Shown piece by piece: positions 26,001 to 34,067 of a stretch of 64,000 bases of DNA. Where the stretch lies: assembly GCA_937951895.1 (NCBI GenBank), contig CALFER010000073.1:13401-77400 (forward strand). The letters are read 5' to 3'. How positions within the stretch are numbered: position 1 is the first letter of the stretch; every line of letters starts with the position of its first letter. Below the pieces are notes generated by a model, which was not told where the DNA came from, ran no database searches, and saw nothing but the letters and a program-made list of their open reading frames with translations. Source of the DNA: an uncultured bacterium. GTDB lineage: Bacteria; CSSED10-310; CALFER01. The position numbers and the translations under genes are program-made.

Positions 26001-26292
26001 CGCGTTCAGCCTGACCCGCTCCGCAGTCAATTCCGGATCTTCACGTCCGGTATTCGAGATCATCGTGCTGGATGTCTACGGCAGTTACTATTTCTGGCCG
26101 GAATGGACGCCGGAACTGCAGGGTATTGAGAGTGTCTTGCTGCACGGTGTCTCGACGATCGTTGTTTTGCAGTTTACCTGGCCGTCAGGGGATGTCGGGC
26201 ACGCATCGAATCTATGGTTCTGGGGCGGGTGTGTGGATCCCGCCACCGGAACTCTCGTTACCGGTATCTCAGGCGCCGATTTCGGGTACTGA
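23029..26292 (+). CDS. Large secreted two-module beta-helix protein with TP linker and conserved C-terminal domain
   Basis: A 1087-residue protein beginning at the ATG at 23029 (GAGGAGG 9 bases upstream). Residues 5-36 are encoded by an inserted palindromic repeat (23041-23137), after which the signal peptide resumes (LILLFLIPFVFYTPAFA). Two DUF1565-type beta-helix modules open at about residue 60 (SDYYVDAVNGNDTTGDGS) and 423 (VHADPVLGNDTSGDGS). A TP-rich linker spans about 926-975. The last 110 residues (GPGDAFSLTRS, IIVLDVYGSYYFWPEWTP, LQFTWPSGD) match the end of the protein at 39324. The N-terminal 245 residues match the partial gene at 1-656. It is divergent from the kelch gene. Role unknown; secreted or surface location is likely. 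Confidence 0.85.
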   Translation: MQDQLKSPPTPLSQRGAYKGNDYHPPLVKGGQEGDLRRHRIRLILLFLIPFVFYTPAFASDYYVDAVNGNDTTGDGSEANPWKKLQFAIDSITGTEENPHTIFLAPGHYGPAGSGDESGIYLKSFLTLSGLRERTQVDTLIVKRISSFTTYNAKAVGVTANFIFVNEQSQNIEFENCILISQGYGVHFSNASSGIVKNCVFYRCKLAMFIDPDCSVVFQNTVFFDCLDEFRIESGADVAFSYCRMDTLQPGDGNISDDPMFLDAVNRDFRLRRGSPCIDTGDPVDPVPPGGGTRIDMGCHEYTFTPQLYIEDVDLPESTGDSDGIPELNESGFITVKLANGGEDALDLSAQFVLSDSDMQISTDSISYPDLLTGDSEWQIGNGISWSVPIRTGWCLPAVIRMDWSSTGASGTFNIPINLHSDTVHADPVLGNDTSGDGSPEWPFKTIRHAIQHMVGSRWIPTTIHAGQGLFSPSTNGETYPIYFLDYESIRGDGPDATILDNDGQELSMLISGSHTSISDLHIRSTNEYYHAQLVEFRNCIGTLQNTVQTRVRFEGEDLYLPGTYVWFPSEVSIFDNTLHGTLGVYGASAAGSVMNNYFIGVYLGSPEYVAFNHCGVARMHIAADDIAPPITIRHNEIDIMHETCYGYFIFEDNYVKQDDFYSRPTAQSKITRNVFKNTLVEIVDQPTPFAVTHNIMLSDRTAYPYPSFCGINSAVQFYNNAGAYLIRRFDNVKLYGTFNSGASSMDNCLAMCVSMDAYWDTAAWGRHGISYYNMMDSGLCERASYSDLPGCTLPTNLDVEPGIRGSGTITEIGPGYLTDDTAAWVPGAYRGLPVNPAILHSDRIFRCEDNDETTLFFSENPADVAVIGDVYFLPDFELRRMSDGYAYDSPMIDAGNPDPAFNDPDGTRCDIGPWGGPLSTTPLPLIPTWPPYTATPVISPTPAPSPTATPSPWDTPADSPTPLSSATPTSPPEEITYDLILNADRFGPGDAFSLTRSAVNSGSSRPVFEIIVLDVYGSYYFWPEWTPELQGIESVLLHGVSTIVVLQFTWPSGDVGHASNLWFWGGCVDPATGTLVTGISGADFGY
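23041..23137. mobile_element. MITE-like palindromic repeat inserted in frame
   Basis: The 97-bp element starts TTAAAATCCCCCC and ends GAGGGGGATTTAA. It contains two nested hairpins (CCCCCCTTTCACAAAGGGGGG and CCCCCTTTAGTGAAAGGGGG arms). TTAA at both ends looks like a target duplication. Removing one TTAA plus the body (93 bp, 31 codons) gives an N-terminus of exactly the same length as the uninterrupted paralogue at 1-656. Confidence 0.75.
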
Positions 26293-26337
26293 CTTCGCCT
26301 GTCCGTTCATCACCTTATCGGTCAGTACGTAAGTAAC

Positions 26338-26493
26338 GTCGGGCCTCCGTGCCCGACGGCACATACATAGCTGGGTCTAATACGCACGGCCCGCCGGCAG
26401 GGACGCCTTGGGGTTGTAATTCGCATTGCCCGCCGGCAGGGACGCCGGCGGCTGCTGCCCGACGGCAAATGGATTCCCGCATGCGCGGGAATC
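26338..26493. repeat. Cluster of short dispersed repeats in the 326-base gap before clpB
   Basis: The gap 26293-26618 has no gene. It holds a hairpin GTCGGGC-CTCCGT-GCCCGAC (26338-26357), a direct repeat GCCCGCCGGCAGGGACGCC (26389-26407 and 26428-26446), and a palindrome GATTCCCGC-ATGC-GCGGGAATC (26472-26493). A 50-bp repeat and a promoter-proximal palindrome follow, and are listed separately. The last palindrome resembles an intergenic repeat common in many genomes. Confidence 0.65.
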
Positions 26494-26501
26494 ATAAGTT
26501 A

Positions 26502-26550
26502 TTGACTAATATAGCTTCCCTCTTTGCAAAACGGGGACGGGAGGGCGATT
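26502..26550 (+). repeat. Dispersed ~50-bp repeat, copy 2
   Basis: TTGACTAATATAGCTTCCC is followed by a variable centre and ACGGGGACGGGAGGGCGA. It matches 18153-18202. Confidence 0.65.
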
Positions 26551-26553
26551 CTA

Positions 26554-26585
26554 TTGCGACGTCGCAACCCTGGCACCGAATTTGA
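26554..26585 (+). promoter_or_regulatory. Palindrome and sigma-54-like element upstream of clpB
   Basis: The perfect palindrome TTGCGACGTCGCAA (26554-26567) shares its 12-base core with 13318-13331. Three bases later TGGCAC-N5-TTGA (26571-26585) matches the sigma-54 -24 box and, except for the final C, the -12 box. Transcription would begin near 26597, leaving a leader of about 22 bases. The missing C of the GC pair makes the call weak. Confidence 0.35.
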
Positions 26586-26618
26586 TACACTGTTTGCGAA
26601 CCCTGAAGGAGGTGTTTC

Positions 26619-29225
26619 ATGAACGTCAACAAATTCACGCAGAAATCCCAGGAAGCCATTCAGAGCGCGCAGACATCCGCTGTGCGTTTCGGTCATATTG
26701 AGATCGACGTCGAGCATCTGCTCCACGCACTGCTCGTCCAACAGAACGGTCTTGTCCCGCGGTTATTCACCAAAATGGACATTCCGGTTCAGACCTTCAT
26801 CGAGAATCTTGAGGGGGAACTCGCGCGCCGCCCCCGGGTTTCCGGCCCCGGTGCCGAACACGGCAAGGTCTACGTGACGCAGCGTCTGAACCAGGCGATG
26901 GTCAAGGCCGAAGACGAAGCGGCACGTCTGAAAGACGAGTATGTTTCGGTCGAGCACCTCACCCTCGCGATGCTCGATGAATCCGGCACATCTCTCGCCC
27001 GGTTGTTCGCAACGTTCGGCCTGACGCGCGACCGGTTTTTGAAGGCGCTGACGGAATTACGCGGCAATCAGCGGGTGCAGAGTGCGAATCCCGAGGAGAC
27101 CTACGAAGCGCTCCAGCGCTACGGAAGGGATCTCGTGGATGAAGCCCGCCGCAATAAACTCGATCCCGTCATCGGCCGTGACGCTGAAATCCGTCGCGTC
27201 ATCCGGATTCTGTCGCGCAAGACCAAAAACAATCCCGTCCTGATCGGCGAACCGGGTGTCGGGAAGACCGCCATCGTCGAGGGGTTGGCGCAACGGATCG
27301 TGCGGGGCGATGTCCCCGAGGGATTGAAGGACAAATCGATCTTCTCACTCGACATGGGGTCGCTCATTGCCGGAGCGAAATACCGGGGTGAATTCGAAGA
27401 GCGCCTCAAAGCAGTCTTGCAGGAAATCAAGCAGAGTGAGGGGCGGATTCTGCTGTTCATCGACGAACTCCACACGATCGTCGGTGCCGGCAAGGCTGAA
27501 GGATCGATGGACGCCGGCAACATGCTCAAACCGATGCTCGCACGCGGTGAACTGCATTGCATCGGCGCGACGACCCTGGACGAATACCGCAAGCATGTGG
27601 AGAAAGATGCCGCGCTGGAGCGGCGATTCCAACCCGTTCAGGTCGATCCGCCGACCGTGGAGGACGCCGTTTCCATTTTGAGGGGTTTGAAGGAGCGCTT
27701 CGAAGTGCACCACGGGGTGCGGATATCGGACAGCGCGCTGGTCGCAGCGGCGACGTTGTCCAACCGATACATCTCCGACCGGTTCCTTCCGGACAAGGCC
27801 ATCGATCTGGTGGACGAGGCTTGTGCGATGATCCGGACCGAAATCGACTCGATGCCGTCGGCGCTCGACGAGGTCACCCGGCGCATTCTGCAGCTTGAAA
27901 TCGAAGAAGCCGCTTTGAAGAAAGAAAAAGACAAGGCCAGCCAGGAACGCCTCACCCATCTTCAGAAAGAGCTGGCGGATCTGAAGACCGAGCAGGTGGC
28001 CATGCGGGCGAAATGGGAGCAGGAGAAGCAGGCCATCGGAGCCGTACAGCAGATCCGGGAGCAGATCGAGCAGACGCGGCTCGAGATCGAGCAGGCCGAG
28101 CGTGACTATGATCTGAACCGGCTCGCGGAACTCAAACACGGCCGACTCGCGTCGCTCGAAGCGACGTTGCATCGCGAGGAAGAGCGTCTGAAGAACGATG
28201 CGGACGGCGTGAAGTTGCTTCGCGAACAGGTCACGGAGGACGAGATTGCGGACATCGTGGCGCACTGGACGGGCATTCCGGTCAGTCGTCTGATGGAGGG
28301 TGAACGGGAGAAACTGTTGCGTCTCGACGAGGTCTTGCATCGGCGGATCGTGGGGCAGGACGAGGCCGTTCAGAGTGTCGCGGACGCGGTGATCCGGGCG
28401 CGGTCGGGCATCAAAGATCCCAGGCGTCCCATCGGCTCGTTCATCTTTCTCGGGCCGACCGGTGTCGGGAAAACCGAGCTGGGCAAGGCGCTGGCCGAGT
28501 CATTATTCGATTCCGAGGACAGCATGGTGCGGATCGACATGTCGGAGTACATGGAAAAGCACACCGTGTCGCGCCTGATCGGAGCGCCTCCGGGATATGT
28601 CGGATATGAAGAGGGCGGGCAGCTCACGGAAGCCGTCCGCCGGAAACCGTTCTCGGTCATTCTTTTCGACGAGATCGAAAAAGCGCATTCCGATGTCTTC
28701 AATGTTCTGTTGCAGATCCTCGATGACGGGCGCGTCACCGACAGTCACGGCCGGACGGTCGATTTCAAGAACACCGTGATCATCATGACCAGCAATGTGG
28801 GATCTCAGAATCTGCTCGAGGGCATCACGGAATGGGGTGAGATCCGTGCGGATGTGCGGAATCAGGTCATGAGCGAGTTGCGGCGGGTGTTCAAGCCCGA
28901 GTTTTTGAACCGGGTGGACGATATCGTGCTGTTCAAGCCGCTGACGATTTCCGAGATCGAGCGGATTGTCGAGCTGCTGATCACTCAGATCGCGAAGCGT
29001 CTGGAAGACCGCAGGATTCAACTGGAAGTTTCGGATGCCGCCCGGACGTTCATTGCACGGGAGGGGTATGATCCGGTGTATGGCGCAAGACCGCTGAAAC
29101 GGTATCTGCAGCGGGAACTCGAGACGCGGATCGCGCGGGCGTTGCTCGGGGGCGCTGTGCTGGAGGGCGGCCGGGTGTATGTGAGTGTCGAGAAGGGTGA
29201 GTTGAATGTTGGATATGAGGGGTGA
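26619..29225 (+). CDS. clpB: ATP-dependent disaggregase ClpB (Hsp100)
   Basis: An 868-residue hexameric AAA+ chaperone. It has an N-terminal substrate domain (residues 1-150), NBD1 with Walker A GEPGVGKT near 209 and LLFIDELHTIVGAG, a middle coiled-coil domain (about 400-530, typical of ClpB and absent from ClpA/ClpC), and NBD2 with GPTGVGKT near 611 and ILFDEIEKAH. There is no IGF/L loop for ClpP binding. With DnaK/DnaJ it rescues aggregated proteins. GAAGGAGG lies 6 bases before the ATG. Its stop is only 4 bases from that of the convergent acetyltransferase gene. Confidence 0.95.
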   Translation: MNVNKFTQKSQEAIQSAQTSAVRFGHIEIDVEHLLHALLVQQNGLVPRLFTKMDIPVQTFIENLEGELARRPRVSGPGAEHGKVYVTQRLNQAMVKAEDEAARLKDEYVSVEHLTLAMLDESGTSLARLFATFGLTRDRFLKALTELRGNQRVQSANPEETYEALQRYGRDLVDEARRNKLDPVIGRDAEIRRVIRILSRKTKNNPVLIGEPGVGKTAIVEGLAQRIVRGDVPEGLKDKSIFSLDMGSLIAGAKYRGEFEERLKAVLQEIKQSEGRILLFIDELHTIVGAGKAEGSMDAGNMLKPMLARGELHCIGATTLDEYRKHVEKDAALERRFQPVQVDPPTVEDAVSILRGLKERFEVHHGVRISDSALVAAATLSNRYISDRFLPDKAIDLVDEACAMIRTEIDSMPSALDEVTRRILQLEIEEAALKKEKDKASQERLTHLQKELADLKTEQVAMRAKWEQEKQAIGAVQQIREQIEQTRLEIEQAERDYDLNRLAELKHGRLASLEATLHREEERLKNDADGVKLLREQVTEDEIADIVAHWTGIPVSRLMEGEREKLLRLDEVLHRRIVGQDEAVQSVADAVIRARSGIKDPRRPIGSFIFLGPTGVGKTELGKALAESLFDSEDSMVRIDMSEYMEKHTVSRLIGAPPGYVGYEEGGQLTEAVRRKPFSVILFDEIEKAHSDVFNVLLQILDDGRVTDSHGRTVDFKNTVIIMTSNVGSQNLLEGITEWGEIRADVRNQVMSELRRVFKPEFLNRVDDIVLFKPLTISEIERIVELLITQIAKRLEDRRIQLEVSDAARTFIAREGYDPVYGARPLKRYLQRELETRIARALLGGAVLEGGRVYVSVEKGELNVGYEG

Positions 29226-29229
29226 ACGG

Positions 29230-29679
29230 TTACACGGACGAAACTCTCCGTAGTTTTTTCATGTACCGATCCCCATCGCGGATCCCGTCATCCACCCATC
29301 CCCGCTTGAGATAAAACCCGTATGCTCTCAACGCGGGATCCACATCCGTCGTCAGCCAGATCGCTTCGCAGCCCTCGGCAAACAGCCACTCTTCGACCCG
29401 ATTCATGAGTTCGGTCCCGATCCCCATCCGGATGCACGCGGGCAGCACCGCGATCACCCAGACTTCTCCCGTCGCCCGATTCCCCATCGCGAACCCGACC
29501 ACTCGCCCCTCGATCTCGCACAGCCACCCCCTGAACGTGCCCGCGATCTTCTCCCGGACGGTCTCCGGCGTGATCCCCATCCGCGTCAGTTGCTCGATGG
29601 TCAGGCGGTTTTCATCGGTCGCCGTCCGGACTTCGAACAACGCGGGAATATCCTCTTTCGTAATCTCCCGGAACCGCAT
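29230..29679 (-). CDS. GNAT-family N-acetyltransferase
   Basis: A 149-residue protein from the ATG at 29679 (AAAGGAG 8 bases upstream; a TTG two codons earlier is also open). The GNAT core is visible: FREITKEDIPALFEVR at the N-terminus, VGFAMGNRATGEVWVIAVLP (strands 4-5), and RMGIGTELMNRVEEW, close to the Q/RxxGxG/A acetyl-CoA loop. The C-terminus YGFYLKRGWVDDG is also family-typical. It uses acetyl-CoA on an unknown amine. It follows the glyoxalase-like gene by 33 bases and is probably cotranscribed with it. Confidence 0.85.
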   Translation of the reverse strand: MRFREITKEDIPALFEVRTATDENRLTIEQLTRMGITPETVREKIAGTFRGWLCEIEGRVVGFAMGNRATGEVWVIAVLPACIRMGIGTELMNRVEEWLFAEGCEAIWLTTDVDPALRAYGFYLKRGWVDDGIRDGDRYMKKLRRVSSV

Positions 29680-29712
29680 CGGCAATGCTCCTTTTCCCCC
29701 TCATCATCCGTT

Positions 29713-30147
29713 TCACTGCAGGCAAAACTCGTTCCCTTCGATATCCTGCATGACAATCCAGAATTCACCGTTCTCGTCAAACTCCGCCACACGCGTCGCC
29801 CCCAGACCGATCAACCGATCCGCTTCCGCATGGACCAGCGCTCTCGATCGATGCTCCGCCGTTCCCGGGCGGTGGCTGACATTCAGATCGAGATGCACGC
29901 GATTCTTCAGCGTTTTCGGTTGATCGACCCGCTGGAAAAAGAGTCTCGGCCCGATATGCTCGGGATCCACAATCGCATTCGCATCGTTCCAGTTCGCCTC
30001 GGGAACACCGATCGACGTCAGGAACGCCTCCCATGAAGCGAACCCTCCGGGCGGATCCTGCTGCTGATAGCCGAGAGCTTCGGCCCAGAACGCCGCGACA
30101 CGCGCGGGATCGATGCAATCGAACGTCACCTGAACGCGAATGGACAT
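29713..30147 (-). CDS. Glyoxalase-like (VOC superfamily) protein
   Basis: A 144-residue protein with two beta-alpha-beta-beta-beta modules: VQVTFDCIDPARVAAFWAEA, then a second half with NRVHLDLNV and FWIVMQDIEGNEFCLQ. DPEGNEFCL-like endings are typical of the glyoxalase-like subgroup, whose members often have unknown substrates. His and Glu near HLDL and GNEF could bind metal. GGGAGGAG lies 7 bases before the ATG. It heads a probable two-gene unit with the acetyltransferase. Confidence 0.82.
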   Translation of the reverse strand: MSIRVQVTFDCIDPARVAAFWAEALGYQQQDPPGGFASWEAFLTSIGVPEANWNDANAIVDPEHIGPRLFFQRVDQPKTLKNRVHLDLNVSHRPGTAEHRSRALVHAEADRLIGLGATRVAEFDENGEFWIVMQDIEGNEFCLQ

Positions 30148-30225
30148 GTCGGATCTCCTCCCATTGGATAAAAGACTGCTGAGCCGTGCTGCGGCTCTGT
30201 TTGTATATCGATCCGAATCCGCCGT

Positions 30226-31626
30226 TTACTTGCGGCGGAACACGTATCCGCTCACCAGAATCGATAACAGCGCGATCAGCATGACATTTGCGGTGGTCCC
30301 GGCAGCAGGCACAGGCAACGGCGTCGAAGTCGGACCGGCCGTCGGCGTGTCGGAGGGGATCTCTGTCGGCGTGTCGGTCGGAGGCGTCGAGGGAGTTGCG
30401 GTCGCGCTCGGCGTTTCGGTCGGAATCTCCGTCGGTGTCGCGCTGGGTTCAAGGGTAGCGGTCGGTTCGGGGGTTCCCTCGGATGAAGTCGGAGTCGGCG
30501 GTTCGGTGGGCGTGTCCGTTGGAGTCGTTGTCGTTGTTGGTGTCGTTGGTGGTGTCGTTGGTGGTGTCGTTGTCGGTGTTCGTGTGGGCGTCCAGGTCGG
30601 GGTCGGAGTCGCCGGGCACGTGCCGTTCGGGTTGAGCGTGATATCGTCGAAATAGGCATGGTAAGACGTGGAGGAACTCTGAGATTCGAAGCGAAAACGG
30701 ACATCCGGGTTGCCGATATAGGCGCTGAGATCGATGCAGACAGCGAGGCATCCATTGAGTGTATTGTCATGGGAGGGTTTGAGAATTGACCATGAGCCGC
30801 CGCCGTCGGTACTGATCCGGATCCGGGGAGACACCCCGGTCGTACCGTCCCAGGAATAGGAGTAACTGAGTGTCGCCGAGGTCAATCCGGTGAGATCCAT
30901 GCAGACGGTATCCGCCGTCGAATAGGGATATCCGGTTCCCAGCGCCATCGCGCAGTCGCCGGAGGATCCGCAGGGTGACGATGTCGAGATGTAAGGTCCG
31001 TTGCCTGAGCAAGTCTCCCATAGAGCCGGAAACAGCGCGCAAATCGTGCCGGATTGAAAGATCGTTCCGAAGGTCGAATTGAATACCGTCACACAGGCGG
31101 GTTCCGAGCAGGTGGCGTCGATTTCGAGATCATCGATTGCGAGATAGTTCGTGCCGGTTCCGTGATTCCAGCGGACATAATTGATCATGCCCGCGGTCAG
31201 CGGAACGGTCTCATCCACGCAACTCTCCAAGGTGCTCAGCGTTTCGTACGCCACGAAGCCCGACGCAGTATCGCAATTCATCGTGCCGGAAGATGCCGTG
31301 GCGCGCTCGACCGATACACCGGCATTGGCGAACTGATAGTAGACATATGACAGGGTCGCCGTCCCGGTGCACGATCGGAGATCGATCCCGATCACGGGAT
31401 CCTGGGTGCTGCCGTTCGTGCGCAGCGCTCGCCCGATCATGCACAGTGGTGTCGAGGAACTCACCGGGATCGTCGCCCCGTTGTCGTCCCAGCAGACCTC
31501 CGGTGCCGTCAATTGAACGGTCAGGTTGCCGTCATCGAAGTATTCCGAATAGACAAGTGCAGCTTTCGTCGGCATAACCGCGAGAACACAAAGAAAAACA
31601 TTGAGCACACAGGTTGTTGTTTTCAT
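30226..31626 (-). CDS. Secreted surface protein with TP-rich stalk and C-terminal sorting-like tail
   Basis: A 466-residue protein starting at the ATG at 31626 (GGGAGGG 4 bases upstream), with a signal peptide ending near VMPTKAA. Two domains of beta-sandwich (MAM/immune-inhibitor-A-like) type follow: residues about 25-165 end in YLAIDDLEIDATC, and residues about 170-345 include VRFRFESQSSSTSYHAYFDDITLNP. A Thr/Pro-rich stalk of about 90 residues leads to TPLPVPAAG, a 20-residue hydrophobic helix and the terminal RRK. The same PLPVPA-helix-RR tail ends the cohesin scaffold (43047). It is therefore probably anchored at the cell surface. A GC hairpin (CCGCCG...CGGCGG) spans the stop codon. Ligand unknown. 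Confidence 0.8.
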   Translation of the reverse strand: MKTTTCVLNVFLCVLAVMPTKAALVYSEYFDDGNLTVQLTAPEVCWDDNGATIPVSSSTPLCMIGRALRTNGSTQDPVIGIDLRSCTGTATLSYVYYQFANAGVSVERATASSGTMNCDTASGFVAYETLSTLESCVDETVPLTAGMINYVRWNHGTGTNYLAIDDLEIDATCSEPACVTVFNSTFGTIFQSGTICALFPALWETCSGNGPYISTSSPCGSSGDCAMALGTGYPYSTADTVCMDLTGLTSATLSYSYSWDGTTGVSPRIRISTDGGGSWSILKPSHDNTLNGCLAVCIDLSAYIGNPDVRFRFESQSSSTSYHAYFDDITLNPNGTCPATPTPTWTPTRTPTTTPPTTPPTTPTTTTTPTDTPTEPPTPTSSEGTPEPTATLEPSATPTEIPTETPSATATPSTPPTDTPTEIPSDTPTAGPTSTPLPVPAAGTTANVMLIALLSILVSGYVFRRK

Positions 31627-31853
31627 GGCACCCTCCCGAGGACACACCCCGGATTTACTTTATCGAATATTGGGGTTCGCTGCAATCGCCTCAATCTGAA
31701 ATGTAGAAATTTTCAGACAAACCTTCACTGGATTTTCGGATTCGATTCAAGTATGGTCTCGGGACGCGGCGCTTCGACTGTCGATGGCTCCGCCCGCACA
31801 CGTTTCTTCCGTTCGTTCAGTCGCGATGCCTGCAACGGACACGCCGAGGTGCC

Positions 31854-34067
31854 ATGCTTCAGCATTCAACCGGTTCCCATTCGAATCAACCTCCCCGAAT
31901 CCTGCTCACCGGCGTTTTCGGCCCCTTTGCCCGCGACGATGAATACGGCAGCCGTGCGGTCAATCCCATGGAACTGTATCACAACCAGGTCACGCGCGTT
32001 CAGGGCCCCTTTTCGCTCCGGATGTTCCACCGCACGTTCTCCCTGCTCATGATCGAAGCCAACATCGACGCTCCCGTCACGATTCTGGACTTTCCGACCC
32101 TCGACCGTTTCATCGACGAAATCAGTACCGAGTCTTACGATATCATCGGTATCAGCGCGATCATTCCGAACATCGGAAAAGTGCAGAAGATGTGCGAGGA
32201 GATCCGGGAATTACAGCCGAAGGCCACGATCGTTGTCGGAGGTCACATTGCGAACAAGCCGGGAATCGAAACCCTGATCGATACGGATCACATCTGTAAA
32301 GGTGACGGGATTCGCTGGTTCCGCGAGTATCTCGGACAGGACATCGATGCCCCGATCCTTCACCCCGCGGTCGTTTCGGGTTTCGGCACGCGCGTGATGG
32401 GCATACCGATCGCGGATAAAAACACCGCCGGCGTACTGATTCCTTCCGTGGGCTGCCCGGTCGGCTGCAACTTCTGTTCGACATCCGCGCTCTTTGGGGG
32501 CAAAGGCAACTGCATCAATTTTCATGAAACGGGTGAGGAGCTTTTTTCGATCCTGTGCCGACTCGAGAAGACTCTGAGAGTCGAGTCCTTTTTCGTTCTG
32601 GACGAAAACTTCCTGCTGTACAAGAAACGCGCGCTCCGTCTGCTCGAACTCATGGAACAGCACGACAAGAGCTGGACCTTTTACATCTTCAGCTCGGCCC
32701 GTGTCCTGCGATCCTACACGATCGATCAGTTGATCCGGCTGGGGATTTCATGGGTCTGGATGGGTCTCGAGGGTCGCGACAGCAAATACGGAAAGCTCAA
32801 CGGCGTCGACACCATGGCGCTGGTGAACGAATTCCAGGAACACGGCATCCGTGTGCTGGGATCGACCATCATCGGCATGGAAGAGCACACGCCGGACAAC
32901 CTGGATGAGGCGATCGCCTATGCCGTCGGCCACCGGACGGATTTTCATCAGTTCATGCTGTATACACCGATGCCCGGAACGCCGCTGTTTCAGGAGCATC
33001 TGGCCGATCGGTCGCTCCTGTCGGACGACGAATGCCCTCCGGCCGACGTGCATGGCCAGGAACGGTTCAATTACCGCCACCCGTCCATTCCGAGCGGCAT
33101 GGAAAAAGAGTTCCTGCTCGGCGCATTCCGCCGGGATTATCTCGAAAACGGCCCGAGTATCGCCCGGATCATCCGGACGACACTCAAGGGATGGAGACGC
33201 TACAAGAACCATCCCGATGCCCGGGTGGTGCGACGAATCAAGGCTGAGATCCGGGGATTCAACACGATTCACACCGGAACGATCCGGGCGATGATGAATT
33301 ACTTCAGGAATGATCCGCATCTTCATGCCGAGATGCGCGCGATTCTCGATGAACTCCACGCCGAGTTCGGCTGGGTTTCCCGACTCGCGGCACCCATCAT
33401 CAGCACGGTTCTCGGAATCACCATCCGCCGCGAAGAAGAACGCCTCAACCGGGGCTGGACATACGAACCGCCCGTCATCTACCAGAAGAACGCAGCGGCG
33501 ATTGAACTGGACCGGCGGAACGAAGCGCCTGCGCGATTCAAGTCGATTCGTCTGAATCTGCCGGTATACGATCATCAGAAGGTCGTTGCGTGTTATCATG
33601 AACGCGTCGAGGAAGCCCGCGCCGGAATGCTCGCGATCCGCGACCGCGCATCGGAACAACTCACTGTGATCAACGAGCGGATGCGTGAACGAACCGAGTC
33701 GATCCAACAGCAGTTCCGGCGATGCAAAACCGATTTCAATACCACCCGGGGGCAGTTGAGCGATCAAGTTTTCGAGATGTACGATCGGTTCATGGCCCAG
33801 TGTGAGGTTGACCGGGCGGAAGTTGCACGGATCCAGGAGCAGATGAACGCCCGGACCCGGCACATGCAGGAGGAACTGATCCAGGCGCGCGAGTTCATGG
33901 TGAAGAAGTACGGCGAGGCTCGCGAGCAGATCATTGAGATGAGCGATCAGATGGCGGACCGATATGCGTCTCTGTCCGGACAGTTGACCCAGGCCGTCGA
34001 ACAGACTCGTGAGCAACTCAGGGTTCGAGCTGAAACTCTGAGACAACTTCTTGCAGCAGAAGCCTGA
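31854..34067 (+). CDS. B12-binding-type radical SAM protein with long coiled-coil tail
   Basis: A 737-residue protein. Residues 15-170 form a Rossmann-like cobalamin-binding domain (YDIIGISAIIPNIGKVQKMC, ATIVVGGHIANKPG), without the DxHxxG motif, as in many of this class. The radical SAM core begins at CPVGCNFC (about residue 202) and contains FFVLDENFLLY and LGSTIIGMEEHTPDN. After a helical region, residues about 565-735 are a long heptad-rich coiled coil (RERTESIQQQFRRC, RIQEQMNARTRHMQEEL), which is unusual for this family. The substrate is not predictable. The 3' end overlaps that of the convergent kinase gene by 50 bases. Start: the ATG at 31854, with GAGG 4 bases upstream. Confidence 0.85.
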   Translation: MLQHSTGSHSNQPPRILLTGVFGPFARDDEYGSRAVNPMELYHNQVTRVQGPFSLRMFHRTFSLLMIEANIDAPVTILDFPTLDRFIDEISTESYDIIGISAIIPNIGKVQKMCEEIRELQPKATIVVGGHIANKPGIETLIDTDHICKGDGIRWFREYLGQDIDAPILHPAVVSGFGTRVMGIPIADKNTAGVLIPSVGCPVGCNFCSTSALFGGKGNCINFHETGEELFSILCRLEKTLRVESFFVLDENFLLYKKRALRLLELMEQHDKSWTFYIFSSARVLRSYTIDQLIRLGISWVWMGLEGRDSKYGKLNGVDTMALVNEFQEHGIRVLGSTIIGMEEHTPDNLDEAIAYAVGHRTDFHQFMLYTPMPGTPLFQEHLADRSLLSDDECPPADVHGQERFNYRHPSIPSGMEKEFLLGAFRRDYLENGPSIARIIRTTLKGWRRYKNHPDARVVRRIKAEIRGFNTIHTGTIRAMMNYFRNDPHLHAEMRAILDELHAEFGWVSRLAAPIISTVLGITIRREEERLNRGWTYEPPVIYQKNAAAIELDRRNEAPARFKSIRLNLPVYDHQKVVACYHERVEEARAGMLAIRDRASEQLTVINERMRERTESIQQQFRRCKTDFNTTRGQLSDQVFEMYDRFMAQCEVDRAEVARIQEQMNARTRHMQEELIQAREFMVKKYGEAREQIIEMSDQMADRYASLSGQLTQAVEQTREQLRVRAETLRQLLAAEA

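Noticed and set aside
26349..26585. Small frame before clpB
   Set aside because: Its sequence is entirely short repeats and hairpins, with no ribosome site.
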